From Thiocapsa sp. UBA6158 (GTDB lineage: Bacteria; Pseudomonadota; Gammaproteobacteria; Chromatiales; Chromatiaceae): a stretch of 31,289 nt of DNA. Within the stretch, counting starts at the first letter, position 1, and the number at the start of each line of letters is the position of its first letter. The DNA lies in contig NZ_DIUM01000010.1 of the NCBI RefSeq assembly GCF_002423035.1, forward strand, positions 1 to 31,289. The letters are read 5' to 3'. Position numbers and translations under genes: made by a program. Of the stretch, positions 6,700-16,864 are shown piece by piece. Below the pieces are notes generated by a model. It ran no database searches and had not been told where the DNA came from. It saw only the letters and a program-made list of their open reading frames with translations.

Positions 6700-7749
6700 A
6701 TGCTCGGCACGACACCGAAATCCCCGACAAGGCTTCTGCCGCTTTGCGCGCTGCTTGCAGCGCTCTGCGCAGTTCACGCCGCAGCGCAGGACCAAACCCC
6801 GACCGGCGAGGTCACGGGCGCCAAGATGCTCAGCCATCCGAGCTGGTTCAAAGAGAGTTTTCTCGATCTCCCCGAGGACGTGAACGAGGCCGCCGAATCC
6901 GGCAAGCACCTCATCCTCGTCATGGAGATGAACGGTTGCCCTTATTGTTACAAGCTGATCCAGGAAAACTTCGCGACCTCGCCCTACCGCGACTTTATCC
7001 AGGAGCATTTCGAGGTCATCGCGCTGAATACGAAAGGCGATCGCGAGGTGGCCGTGACCGAGGAGATGTCGATGTCGGAGAAGGAGGTGGCTGAACTGTA
7101 TCAGGTGCGCTTCACCCCGACCGTCGTGTTTCTGGACGCATCCAACCGGCCGGTCGCGCGCGTCAGCGGCTATCGCAATCGCGATGACTTCAAGGTCGTC
7201 CTCGACTATGTACAGGAACGGGCCTACCTGCAACAAACGCTGAACGAGTATGCCGCGGCCAAACGCACGGTCGAGCTCTACAGCTTCCGAGAGCATCCGC
7301 AGATCCAAACGATCGAGGATCTCGCGAGCACCGCCGATCGTCCCCTCGCCCTCTTGTTCGAGGACGTCGCCTGCGTGGCCTGCGATGCCCTGCACGACGG
7401 ACACCTCGCCGACCCCGAGATCCGGGACATCCTCAAGGGTCTGACCCTCGTGCGTCTCGACACCCGATCGGAGTCACCCATCGTCGACCCCATGGGCAAC
7501 GCAACCACGCCCAAGGCGCTCGCCGAGTCTCTGGGCATCCAATACACCCCGAGCATCGTGCTGTTCGACCGTGGGCGCGAGATCACCCGTATCGAGAGCA
7601 TGCTCTACCGCTACCACTTCGGCGGTGTCCTGGAGTATGTCGCCGGGCGACACTACGAGCGTTACCCCGACAACCCGTTCGACTATATCGACGTGAAGAC
7701 CGCCGAACTCACTGCAGCCGGCGAGGACGTCTCGATCGCCGACGAGTGA
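6700..7749 (+). CDS. Periplasmic tandem thioredoxin-fold protein
   Basis: A 349-residue protein with a signal peptide (hydrophobic LLPLCALLAALCAVHAAA, cleavage near residue 28). Two thioredoxin-like domains follow. The first has CPYC at residues 80-83 and the cis-proline segment FTPTVVF near 139; the second has CVAC at 225-228 and YTPSIVLF. The first domain resembles SoxW/DsbD-gamma-type thioredoxins (EMNGCPYCYKL). Likely role: thiol-disulfide exchange in the periplasm, perhaps serving sulfur oxidation or cytochrome maturation; the partner is unknown. Start 6700 is supported by CAGGAG and the signal peptide. A small unknown protein and a lipoprotein follow in the same direction and may be co-transcribed. 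Confidence 0.85.
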   Translation: MLGTTPKSPTRLLPLCALLAALCAVHAAAQDQTPTGEVTGAKMLSHPSWFKESFLDLPEDVNEAAESGKHLILVMEMNGCPYCYKLIQENFATSPYRDFIQEHFEVIALNTKGDREVAVTEEMSMSEKEVAELYQVRFTPTVVFLDASNRPVARVSGYRNRDDFKVVLDYVQERAYLQQTLNEYAAAKRTVELYSFREHPQIQTIEDLASTADRPLALLFEDVACVACDALHDGHLADPEIRDILKGLTLVRLDTRSESPIVDPMGNATTPKALAESLGIQYTPSIVLFDRGREITRIESMLYRYHFGGVLEYVAGRHYERYPDNPFDYIDVKTAELTAAGEDVSIADE

Positions 7750-7840
7750 GGCGCTCCGCACACGGGGACGACCGCCTCTTGGATCGAGGCCACCGACGAC
7801 GCTCACCGAGAGCGCCACGCACCATTGAGGAGTCACGGCC

Positions 7841-8089
7841 ATGCTCTCCGTTTTGGAGGAGAGGTTTCCACATGTCATCAAACGCCTCGATCGGGTCTGG
7901 GGCGACCCCCACGCGTTTGACGAGATGTTCTCCGATCTCCTGCTCGACAAACGCGGAGACCGTACCGGGTGGCCCCTGGATGCCTGGGCGGAACTGAATT
8001 TTCTTCAGTCCGTGCATCACTTGGCGTACGGCGTTGCCAAACAGCGCCCGTTTCAGCCCGATCCGTTCGACCCAAGCTGGATTCGATGA
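7841..8089 (+). CDS. Small conserved-looking protein of unknown function
   Basis: An 82-residue soluble protein, acidic-to-neutral and rich in aromatic residues (GWPLDAWAELNFLQSVHHLAYG), with no signal peptide or cysteine. I do not recognise the family. ATG 7841 has TTGAGGAG ten bases upstream, which supports real translation. It lies 91 bases after the tandem thioredoxin gene and 24 bases before the lipoprotein start, so all three may form one unit. Confidence 0.65.
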   Translation: MLSVLEERFPHVIKRLDRVWGDPHAFDEMFSDLLLDKRGDRTGWPLDAWAELNFLQSVHHLAYGVAKQRPFQPDPFDPSWIR

Positions 8090-8113
8090 GTGTCAACCCG
8101 AGGAAAACGACTC

Positions 8114-8488
8114 ATGCCAACACTCGAGCGCACTCGCGTGCGGAGCACCTTGGCCGTGGCCGGCGTCATGTGGGCGCTGTCGGGCTGCGGCGGCGACCTG
8201 GTCGCACCGGATAGCCTGATCGAAAAGCCGGGTGTAGAGGGGTTCTATAACCAGATCGCCAACGCCTGCGGGCGTCATTCGCTCGGCAATCAGCCCCTGA
8301 ACGACGTCATCAACATCAGTAACGGCGACGACAACGACTATTTCCTCGACGAGACCAGCAAGCTGTATGACGGCCGCATCGATCGAACAACCTACGCGAC
8401 CGACATCAACGGCTTCTTCCCGACGGGTACGAACACCCCTGCATTGAACTGCATCTATGCACAGCTCGACCAGGCGGCGCCGCCTTGA
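8114..8488 (+). CDS. Putative small lipoprotein
   Basis: A 124-residue protein with a lipoprotein signal: basic N terminus, hydrophobic stretch and lipobox LSGC with acylated Cys near residue 25. The mature part is acidic (DDNDYFLDE) and has two further cysteines (ACGRHS and LNCIYAQ) that could pair. Start 8114 is preferred for GAGG about ten bases upstream; an in-frame GTG at 8090 is possible. No family recognised. The partnership with the upstream periplasmic thioredoxin-like protein would suit a protein with a disulfide, but that is inference. Confidence 0.7.
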   Translation: MPTLERTRVRSTLAVAGVMWALSGCGGDLVAPDSLIEKPGVEGFYNQIANACGRHSLGNQPLNDVINISNGDDNDYFLDETSKLYDGRIDRTTYATDINGFFPTGTNTPALNCIYAQLDQAAPP

Positions 8489-8561
8489 GCCCGTTCACCT
8501 TCTCGGCGACGTGCTGTAGCCTCCCGTCGGGAAACCGATCGTCGTCCGCTGCGGGGGCGTC

Positions 8562-9059
8562 ATGAGCATCGCGCATCCGGATCGCCGGCCGCGCTACGGC
8601 AGCCATCGCTATGATGACGACCTGCTCCTGAAGGCCCCGATTCCGCTTTGGCTGGCACTGGTCTTTCTGGTGCGTCATCTGCTGCTCTTGGGGATCACCT
8701 TTCTGCCGACGACCGGGGAGGAGATCGAGGTGCTGCGCAATCTCGTGCGACCCGAATTCATCCTCGCCGATCTCCCTGCGGCACTCGTCATGGCGGCCGG
8801 CTTCCGACGGCGGCGACCCTGTCCGGACTGGGTGCGCCGGATCTGGCGACGTGCACGGGAGATCCTCACCCTGTCGATCCTCATGTATCTCGGTCTCCTG
8901 GTCGCGACCTTGGCAGGCTCGAGCCTGCCGCTGCGCGATGCGATCGACGAGCCCCTTTTGGTCTCGCTGCTGGTGAGTCTCGCAGTGCCGGTCTACCTTT
9001 GGCGCTCGCGCCTCCTCGCGGATGTCGTTCGGGACTGTCCGGGGCGTCACGACGCGTGA
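8562..9059 (+). CDS. DUF2919-like inner membrane protein
   Basis: A 165-residue membrane protein with about four hydrophobic segments. The opening (DDDLLLKAPIPLWLALVFLVRHLLLL) resembles the DUF2919/YfeZ family; function unknown. Its TGA stop overlaps the GTG start of the MFS transporter that follows, so translation is probably coupled. ATG 8562 follows a G-rich GCGGGGGC that can act as a ribosome site. The family call is from memory and moderate. Confidence 0.6.
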   Translation: MSIAHPDRRPRYGSHRYDDDLLLKAPIPLWLALVFLVRHLLLLGITFLPTTGEEIEVLRNLVRPEFILADLPAALVMAAGFRRRRPCPDWVRRIWRRAREILTLSILMYLGLLVATLAGSSLPLRDAIDEPLLVSLLVSLAVPVYLWRSRLLADVVRDCPGRHDA

Positions 9060-10279
9060 AACATCTCGATCATCAACCCGACCATCAACCGAGCCACTGG
9101 AGCGTTCTGGCATCCGGGATCTGCGCACTGATCCTGACCTTGGGCGTGGCACGCTTCGCCTACACGCCCATGATCCCGGTCCTGCAAAGCGAGACGGGCA
9201 TGGGCGAGGCCCTCGCCGGCTGGCTGGCGGGCTGGAACTATCTCGGCTACCTGTCCGGGGTCTTGATCGTCAGTCGACTCAGGGATCTTCGGATCAAGGA
9301 CCGGCTCTATCGCGGCGGTCTGCTCTTGGCCGTGATCACGACCCTCATGATGGCCATGGGAGAGTCGCCGATCCTCTGGGGCGTCAGCCGCTATCTGGCC
9401 GGGCTGAGCAGCGCCGCGGGGCTGATGCTGGGCTCGGGTCTGATCCTCAATTGGCTGATCCGACATGATCATCGCAGCGAGCTCGGCGTGCATTTCAGCG
9501 GGATCGGATTGGGGATCGTGGTCGGCGTCCTGGTGGTCGCGGTCGCGGGTCTCTTCTGGTCCTGGCAGGGCCAGTGGCTCGCTTTGACGCTGGTCGGCGC
9601 CGTGCTTTTGATCCCGGCATGGTTGGGCTTGCCCACGCCCGATCGCGGTCAACCCCTCACGCCCCGCCATCTCGACGCCTCGCCCGAACCCGGCGCGTCC
9701 TGGCTATGGCTGCTCCAAGGCGCTTACGTCTGCGCCGGATTCGGCTATGTCATCAATGCAACCTTCACGGTCTTGATCACCGAGCAGCAGCCGCTCCTGC
9801 AGGGCTTGGGCGATTGGATGTGGCTCTTGGTCGGCGTGGCCGCGATCCCGGCGCCGATCCTCTGGGATCGCATCACACGCCGCCTGGGTTATCTGCGCAC
9901 ACTCCAGGTCGCCTACGGTCTGCAGATCATCGGGATTGTCCTGCCGGTCGTCAGCGGATCGCTCGTTGCCGCGATCCTCAGTGCCGTCCTGTTCGGCTTC
10001 ACATTCATCGGCATCGTCTCCTTGGTTCTGACCATGGTCGGCGTGCGCTATCCCGCGCATCCGGCACAGATCATGGCGCGCCTGACACTCGGTTACGGGA
10101 TCGCTCAGATCCTCGGACCCGTCCTCGCGGGCGAGGTCGCGGAGATCAGCGGAACCTTCGACGGATCCCTGCTGGTCGTGGCCGGATTAATGGTGCTGGG
10201 GCTCATCTGCCTGCAGATCATGACCCGGCTCGCGCCGCATGCGCCGCCGAGCACACCAACCCGTCAAGGGCCGACATGA
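9056..10279 (+). CDS. YbfB/YjiJ-type MFS transporter
   Basis: A 407-residue major facilitator with about twelve membrane segments. The first helix (ALILTLGVARFAYTPMIPVLQ) carries the LG.ARF.YTP.LP pattern of the YbfB/YjiJ (MFS_4) family, whose substrates are largely unknown. I chose the GTG at 9056, which overlaps the upstream stop as GTGA; the longer open frame to 8648 would lie over the DUF2919-like gene. Its stop overlaps the next gene's ATG as ATGA. Middle member of a three-gene coupled unit. Confidence 0.82.
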   Translation: MKHLDHQPDHQPSHWSVLASGICALILTLGVARFAYTPMIPVLQSETGMGEALAGWLAGWNYLGYLSGVLIVSRLRDLRIKDRLYRGGLLLAVITTLMMAMGESPILWGVSRYLAGLSSAAGLMLGSGLILNWLIRHDHRSELGVHFSGIGLGIVVGVLVVAVAGLFWSWQGQWLALTLVGAVLLIPAWLGLPTPDRGQPLTPRHLDASPEPGASWLWLLQGAYVCAGFGYVINATFTVLITEQQPLLQGLGDWMWLLVGVAAIPAPILWDRITRRLGYLRTLQVAYGLQIIGIVLPVVSGSLVAAILSAVLFGFTFIGIVSLVLTMVGVRYPAHPAQIMARLTLGYGIAQILGPVLAGEVAEISGTFDGSLLVVAGLMVLGLICLQIMTRLAPHAPPSTPTRQGPT

Positions 10280-11616
10280 CGACACGCACCCGCGCATCGA
10301 AACGCGAGATCTTCGGTTGGGCGATGTTCGACTTCGCCAACCAGGCCTACACCTTGCTGATCATCACGGTCGTCTTCGGCGATCTCTTCACGCGCGTCAT
10401 CGTCGGCGATGCGCCGGATTATCGTCTCGGCAACCTGCTCTGGAGCCTGGCGCTCTCCACCAGCTATCTGTTGGTGGTGGTCTGCTCTCCGGTCGCGGGC
10501 GCCATCATGGATTACACGGCGAGCAAGAAACGCTTTCTGTTCGCGAGCTATCTGCTGACCGTCATCGCGACGGCCGCGCTCTATTTCGTTGCACCGGGCT
10601 ATGCCCTGCTCGGGGTGCTGCTTCTGATCGTCTCGAACTTTGCCTACTCGATCGGCGAGGCCTTCATCGCGAGTTTTCTGCCGGGACTTGGCCCACCTGA
10701 AGATCTGGGCAAGATCTCCGGATTCGGTTGGGCGTTGGGCTATGTCGGCGGCATGGTCTCGGCGGTCTTCGTGCTGCTGGTCCTGGGCGATGTCAGCACC
10801 GAGAACTTCGAGCGTATCCGTTGGGTCGGGCCCTGGGCCGCTGCCTTCTTCCTGATTGCGGCTATCCCGACCTTTCTGTGGGTGCAGGAACGCGGTCGGG
10901 CACGCGCCCTACCGCCCGGAACCGGCGTTATGCAAATGGGCATCGCACGGGTCCGCCAGACCCTGATCCATCTGAGCACCCATCGTGATCTGGGCGTGCT
11001 CTTCGTCTCGGTCTTCTTCTCGATGAGTGGCATCTACATCATCATCGCCTACGCCTTCATCTACGGGGCGCAAGTGATCGGCTGGGACGAGTCGGTGCGA
11101 ACGTTGATGTTCGTGCTGGTGCAGATCACCGCGGCCGTCGGCGCACTCGGATTCGGATTCATCCAAGATCGGCTCGGTGCACTGCGAACCTATGTGATCA
11201 CCTTGGTGATGTGGATGCTGGCGATCGCGCTCATCTATCTGACGCCGCTCCTGAGCGAGTTGGCGCGCGACGTCCTAGGACGCGATTGGTCTGCGCAGTA
11301 CATCTTTCTGGTGGTCGGCTGTGTGGCGGGTCTGAGCCTCGGCGCCTGTCAGTCCGCGACCCGCACCCTGGTCGGAGTCTTCTCGCCGTTGTCGCGCTCG
11401 GGGGAGCTCTTCGGCTTCTGGGGGCTGTCCATGAAGCTGTCCGGGATGTTCGGACTGCTCGCAATCGGGCTCCTGCAGGTCCTGGTTGGCCTGCAGAGCG
11501 CGATCCTCTTCTGCGTGCTCTTGTTCGCTATCGCTCTGGTTGTCGCTTTACGCGTCGACGAGCGTCGCGGACGTGCGGTTGCCGAGGCCCACGACGCCGG
11601 TGCGTTGGTCTGGTAG
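10276..11616 (+). CDS. UMF1/Atg22-type MFS transporter
   Basis: A 446-residue major facilitator with about twelve membrane segments. FGWAMFDFANQAYTLLIITVVF at the N terminus and the internal NFAYSIGEAFIASFLP region match the UMF1/Atg22-like family (MFS_1-related permeases of unknown substrate in bacteria). Start 10276 overlaps the preceding stop by four bases (ATGA). Last gene of the coupled unit; it converges on pycB, with an inverted repeat between them that may end transcription from both sides. Confidence 0.82.
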   Translation: MTTRTRASKREIFGWAMFDFANQAYTLLIITVVFGDLFTRVIVGDAPDYRLGNLLWSLALSTSYLLVVVCSPVAGAIMDYTASKKRFLFASYLLTVIATAALYFVAPGYALLGVLLLIVSNFAYSIGEAFIASFLPGLGPPEDLGKISGFGWALGYVGGMVSAVFVLLVLGDVSTENFERIRWVGPWAAAFFLIAAIPTFLWVQERGRARALPPGTGVMQMGIARVRQTLIHLSTHRDLGVLFVSVFFSMSGIYIIIAYAFIYGAQVIGWDESVRTLMFVLVQITAAVGALGFGFIQDRLGALRTYVITLVMWMLAIALIYLTPLLSELARDVLGRDWSAQYIFLVVGCVAGLSLGACQSATRTLVGVFSPLSRSGELFGFWGLSMKLSGMFGLLAIGLLQVLVGLQSAILFCVLLFAIALVVALRVDERRGRAVAEAHDAGALVW

Positions 11617-11693
11617 ACCCATGGTCCAAAAACTTGGGCGATTTCCATGAGTCGGCATCCCGATTACGCATGCCCGGAACACCTACAGAGACA

Positions 11694-11719
11694 GTAAGGG
11701 CGAATAAATTCGCCCTTAC
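11694..11719. repeat. REP-like hairpin between convergent genes
   Basis: Perfect 11-bp arms GTAAGGGCGAA and TTCGCCCTTAC around TAAA. Very similar GGGCGAAT...ATTCGCCC palindromes are widely dispersed in bacterial genomes, as I recall. Symmetric position between convergent ends suits a bidirectional terminator. Confidence 0.65.
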
Positions 11720-11737
11720 ATGCCGCATGCACTGACG

Positions 11738-11748
11738 GACGCGGTTTA
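11738..11748. repeat. Lone right end of the dispersed element
   Basis: GACGCGGTTTA is an exact match to the right end of the 84-86 bp family, but no left end is found about 84 bp upstream, where the REP-like hairpin lies instead. The terminal TTA provides the TAA stop of pycB on the minus strand. Confidence 0.6.
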
Positions 11749-13569
11749 AGCGCCGCTGATCTCGAGCAGAACCTCGTCCGGATTCACCGCATCGCCCTTG
11801 CCGACGAAGATCCCGGTGACGGTTCCGCCGATCGGCGCCTGGATCTCGGTCTCCATCTTCATCGCTTCGGTGACCAGGACCGACTGACCGGGCGTCACCG
11901 TCTCGCCTTCCTTGACCAGCACATCGACGATGTTGCCCGGCATCGAGGTGGTCACGTGGCCGGGTTGGGTCGGTTTCGGCCGTTTGCCGGCGATCGCCTT
12001 CTTCACCGCGCCGTCCGCACCGCCGGTCAGGACAACCTCGTCCAGGGTCTCGACCAGGACCTCTTCGGGGATGCCGTCGATGTCCAGATAGAAGTGACGC
12101 TCCGCAACGCCCTTATGGCCCGCGCCCGTCACCTTGACGTGATAGGTTTCGCCATGCACGGCGATATTGAACTCGGTCGGCGCTGCTTGCGTACCGGCGG
12201 CGCTCGGCGGGGGCTCGAGCGGCTCGGGATGCAGGGTCCCGGCGGCGCGGTGCTCGAGGAAGGCGCGGCCGATCTCGGGGAACATGGCGTAGGTGAGCGT
12301 GTCTTCCTCCGAGGTCGCCACCGCGCCGATCTCTTGGACGAGGCGTTTGAGTTCCGGTTTCAGAAGGTCAGCCGGTCGGCACTCGACGAGCTCCTCGTTG
12401 CCGATCGCCTGCTGCTGCAGGGTCGGATTGACGGTTGCCGGTGCACGCCCGTAACGGCCCTGCAGGTAGAGCTTCACCTCGTTGGTGATGGTCTGGTAGC
12501 GCTTCTCGGTCAGGACGTTGAGCACCGCTTGAGTACCGACGATCTGGGAGGTCGGGGTGACCAGGGGCGGATATCCGAGATCCTCGCGCACCCGCGGGAT
12601 CTCCTCGAGCACCGCGCTCATCCGATCCAGTGCGTTCTGCTCCCTCAACTGGTTGGCCAGGTTGGAGATCATGCCGCCGGGCACCTGATTGACTTGGACC
12701 CGGGTGTCCACACCCGTGTAGTCGCTCTCGAACTGGTGGTATTTCTTGCGCACCTGGTAGAAGTACATGCCGACCTCCTGGATCGCTTTCAGATCCAGGC
12801 CGGTGTCGTACGGGGTACCGCGAAGCGCGGCCACCATGCTCTCGGTGGGCGGATGGGAGGTGCCGCCGGCCATGGACGAGATGGCTGTATCGATGGTGTC
12901 GCAGCCGTTCTCGATCGCCTTGAGGTGACACATGTCCGCCAAGCCCGAGGTCGCATGCGAATGCAGGTGCAGCGGCAAATCGACGCTGTCCTTCAGGGCC
13001 TTGACCAGATCGGCGGCGACAAAGGGCGTGAGCAACCCGGCCATGTCCTTGATGGCGATGGAGTCGCACCCCATCGCAGCCAGCTCCTTACCCATGCGCA
13101 CGAAGCCCGGCACGTCATGGACCGGACTGACCGTATAGCAGATGGTGCCCTGTGCATGCTTGTCGGCGGCCTTGGTCGCCTCGATCGCGGTCTTGAGATT
13201 GCGCAGGTCGTTCAGTGCGTCGAAGATGCGGAAGACATCCATGCCATTCTCGGCCGAGCGTTTGACGAAGGCGCGCACCACGTCGTCCGAATAGTGCCGG
13301 TAGCCGAGCAGGTTCTGACCCCGCAGCAGCATCTGCAGCCGGGTATTCGGCAGCGCTTCGCGCAGCTTGCGCAGACGCTCCCAGGGATCTTCCTTGAGAA
13401 ACCGCACGCAGGCATCGAAGGTCGCGCCGCCCCAGCACTCCAGAGACCAGTAACCGATCGCATCCAGCTTTGGACAGATCGGCAGCATGTCCTCGGTGCG
13501 CATACGCGTCGCGATCAGAGATTGATGGGCGTCGCGCAGAATGACATCGGTGATGTTGATCTTGGGCAT
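11746..13569 (-). CDS. pycB: Pyruvate carboxylase subunit B (carboxyltransferase-biotin carrier)
   Basis: A 607-residue protein with an HMGL-like carboxyltransferase TIM barrel at the N terminus (metal-site start DVILRDAHQSL, then RMRTEDML), a conserved PYC/OADA domain, and a C-terminal biotinyl domain with the biotin-accepting Lys571 in EAMKMETE. It moves CO2 from carboxybiotin to pyruvate, making oxaloacetate. The same fold is used by the alpha subunit of Na+-pumping oxaloacetate decarboxylase (oadA), but no oadB or oadG is present and a biotin carboxylase gene lies immediately upstream, which favours two-subunit pyruvate carboxylase. Start 13569 lies 25 bases after the pycA stop; the upstream frame overlaps pycA. 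Its stop codon lies in a repeat end. Confidence 0.88.
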   Translation of the reverse strand: MPKINITDVILRDAHQSLIATRMRTEDMLPICPKLDAIGYWSLECWGGATFDACVRFLKEDPWERLRKLREALPNTRLQMLLRGQNLLGYRHYSDDVVRAFVKRSAENGMDVFRIFDALNDLRNLKTAIEATKAADKHAQGTICYTVSPVHDVPGFVRMGKELAAMGCDSIAIKDMAGLLTPFVAADLVKALKDSVDLPLHLHSHATSGLADMCHLKAIENGCDTIDTAISSMAGGTSHPPTESMVAALRGTPYDTGLDLKAIQEVGMYFYQVRKKYHQFESDYTGVDTRVQVNQVPGGMISNLANQLREQNALDRMSAVLEEIPRVREDLGYPPLVTPTSQIVGTQAVLNVLTEKRYQTITNEVKLYLQGRYGRAPATVNPTLQQQAIGNEELVECRPADLLKPELKRLVQEIGAVATSEEDTLTYAMFPEIGRAFLEHRAAGTLHPEPLEPPPSAAGTQAAPTEFNIAVHGETYHVKVTGAGHKGVAERHFYLDIDGIPEEVLVETLDEVVLTGGADGAVKKAIAGKRPKPTQPGHVTTSMPGNIVDVLVKEGETVTPGQSVLVTEAMKMETEIQAPIGGTVTGIFVGKGDAVNPDEVLLEISGA

Positions 13570-13594
13570 GTGTCGATCTCGGCTTGGTTCGGTA

Positions 13595-15013
<1,419 letters not shown>

Positions 15014-15091
15014 CGGTTTGCCTCTGGAGCGACCGTCGAAACGGCCAAGGAAACGGGGCGAGATCGGCTCGCGTCTATGCTGCTGCGCAGC

Positions 15092-15119
15092 AATATAACG
15101 AATGGGAGGGATTCTGCAA
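15092..15119 (-). promoter_or_regulatory. Candidate promoter of pycAB
   Basis: On the minus strand TTGCAG (15114-15119) and TATATT (15092-15097) are 16 bases apart. A 12-bp perfect palindrome TGCTGCGCAGCA at 15081-15092 overlaps the expected start site and could be an operator. The rest of 15014-15341 holds only repeat copy 5; no gene is seen. Confidence 0.5.
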
Positions 15120-15275
15120 GGGATTCGACGGCGGGATTAAGATTCCGGCCAAAAAACATCCACAATGGGTTGCGGTCTCGGCATCGCCCGGCCCCGGATC
15201 ATATGTTGACATCCCCGATGTATGGTCGGCACCGCTACAGCCCGTCAAACCACCCCGACGCCAGTTTAAATCCTC

Positions 15276-15360
15276 TCAACCGCGTCGACTCCGAGGTCTG
15301 GAAGTCGCGCCGAGCTCGCATCCCCGTGACGACGTCGTGGGTCACACTTGGCGCGGTTTA
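15276..15360. repeat. 85-bp dispersed element, copy 5
   Basis: Ends are TCAACCGCGTC (15276-15286) and GGCGCGGTTTA (15350-15360). The right part overlaps the 3' end of the kinase gene and encodes its last residues (KPRQV) and TGA stop on the minus strand. A short right-end-like GACGCCAGTTTA (15257-15268) precedes it, a hint of another decayed copy. Confidence 0.7.
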
Positions 15361-16685
15361 GGGTCTGCGAGGATCTCGTAAGCCTCCGCCAGCGCCTCGT
15401 CCCCGCCCACATTGCCCGGAAAGATCACCACCGGCAGATCGGGATAGCGCGGATGATCCTCCGGACAGCGCACCACCGAGCAGCCGGCGCGGATCTGCCC
15501 GAGCACCCTTGCGGTACGCAAGGCCAAACCCCGGCTCAGGGTGTCGTTGGAGGTGATGCCGCCCTTGCTGATCAGGAAGCCGATCTCCTGCGGGAGATTC
15601 CGTACGATCTTGACCAGAAAACCGGAGACCTGCTCGCCGAAGGCAAGCCGCTCCGCCGTGCTCGGGAACTGTCGCTCGCCGCGGCTGGTAAAGAGCACGA
15701 CGCCGCGTCCCTCCTGTTGGGCGGTCTCGATCCGGCCTAGCAGATCCTTCAGCAGGACATCCTCCTCGGCGATCAAGCGATCCAGGTCGATCTCGATCGG
15801 GACGACGTCCGTGTGATCGATGAGATACCGAAGCTGCCGGGTCGACTTCTCGACATGGGATCCCATCAGGACCACGCCCGAGCGCCCGTCGCGGACATAG
15901 GTCGACATGGCCGCCGGGGCGACCGGCTGGGGCGGCAGTGCAGCGAGCGCGGTGAGCAGGCTCGCCGCGCTGCGAAACAGAAAGCGCTTGCCCTCCCCTA
16001 CCGCGTCCAGGACCTGGCGGGCAAAGCCGTCGAGATCCGACGGGCGCTCGGCATCCACAACCCCGCAGAGGTTGCCGCTCAAGGCGCGCAGCCGTGGTCC
16101 CAAGTCGCCACGGACATCCTCCAGGCCGAAACGCTCGACGGCCTGCGCCGCAATGCGCCCACCGGTCTTCTCCTCCACATAGTCGGGCAGGAAGGCATGG
16201 CTGAATCCGAACACCGAGTCGCGTGCAAACTCGGTCTCGTTCACAGGGACCGGCACCCCTTCGACGATTAGATAGTGGACGCCATTGCGCGTGATCCGCC
16301 CGCCCTCGAAGAAGGCCGGCACCAGGAAGTGGGCATCGAAGGGGCCGAGCTCCTCGGCGATCACGTCTGTCTCGACCGGATAATGGCCGCGTAGGGTGGA
16401 GTCGGAGCGGCTGACGATCAATGGCTGAACAGGCCGACCATCCGCCGCGAGCCGATCCATCGCAGCACGCAGGTTCACGCAGATCTCGCGCGTCACCCGC
16501 GCCGCCTCCGCGGCGTCCATGCCGCGTGTGTTGCTCAGGACGAAGAAGAGCGGCGAGGAATCGTGAAACGCCTCGATCAGGGTATCCGGATCCCAGCGCG
16601 TCAACAGCAGACAGCCGTGGACGGTTTGGGACCCGGTCGGGTCGTCGTCGATGACGATGATCTTGGTGTTTGGGTGGCTGGTCAT
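15342..16685 (-). CDS. Four-carbon acid sugar kinase family protein (DUF1537)
   Basis: A 447-residue protein of the four-carbon acid sugar kinase family (OtnK/DtnK/LtnD-associated kinases). Visible features: N-terminal IDDDPTGSQT (residues 12-21), SRSDSTLRGHYPVE near 95-108 for substrate binding, and ISKGGITSNDTL with PGNVGGDEAL near the C terminus for nucleotide binding. Known members phosphorylate four-carbon sugar acids; the substrate here is not determined. Two ATGs are near: the one at 16685 has GGGCGGAG nine bases upstream, while the one at 16694 directly abuts that sequence, so 16685 is chosen. Upstream lie the 13-copy heptamer array and the previous gene's terminator, so expression may depend on its own promoter. 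The last residues come from repeat copy 5. Confidence 0.82.
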   Translation of the reverse strand: MTSHPNTKIIVIDDDPTGSQTVHGCLLLTRWDPDTLIEAFHDSSPLFFVLSNTRGMDAAEAARVTREICVNLRAAMDRLAADGRPVQPLIVSRSDSTLRGHYPVETDVIAEELGPFDAHFLVPAFFEGGRITRNGVHYLIVEGVPVPVNETEFARDSVFGFSHAFLPDYVEEKTGGRIAAQAVERFGLEDVRGDLGPRLRALSGNLCGVVDAERPSDLDGFARQVLDAVGEGKRFLFRSAASLLTALAALPPQPVAPAAMSTYVRDGRSGVVLMGSHVEKSTRQLRYLIDHTDVVPIEIDLDRLIAEEDVLLKDLLGRIETAQQEGRGVVLFTSRGERQFPSTAERLAFGEQVSGFLVKIVRNLPQEIGFLISKGGITSNDTLSRGLALRTARVLGQIRAGCSVVRCPEDHPRYPDLPVVIFPGNVGGDEALAEAYEILADPKPRQV

Positions 16686-16723
16686 GAGAGTCATCTCCGC
16701 CCGATGAACATTGGGATTTTTAC

Positions 16724-16814
16724 CTTTCACCTTTCACCTTTCACCTTTCACCTTTCACCTTTCACCTTTCACCTTTCACCTTTCACCTTTCACCTTTCAC
16801 CTTTCACCTTTCAC
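16724..16814. repeat. Heptanucleotide tandem repeat, 13 perfect copies
   Basis: Thirteen uninterrupted copies of CTTTCAC (GTGAAAG on the minus strand) fill 91 bases between the kinase gene and the phosphoketolase-like gene. A perfect array of a unit not divisible by three suggests recent slippage. It lies 39-129 bases upstream of the kinase start, so copy number could alter promoter spacing or leader structure. Confidence 0.95.
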
Positions 16815-16819
16815 CTTAA

Positions 16820-16848
16820 ATCGGCGCACGCCCAAGGCGTGCGCCGAT
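16820..16848 (-). terminator. Intrinsic terminator-like hairpin after the phosphoketolase-like gene
   Basis: Perfect 13-bp arms (ATCGGCGCACGCC and its complement) with a three-base loop lie 16 bases beyond the stop at 16865. On the minus strand the stem is followed by a very short T-rich run (TTAAGG). The strength of the stem supports termination although the T tract is poor. Confidence 0.6.
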
Positions 16849-16864
16849 CGCTGGACGGCTCCCG

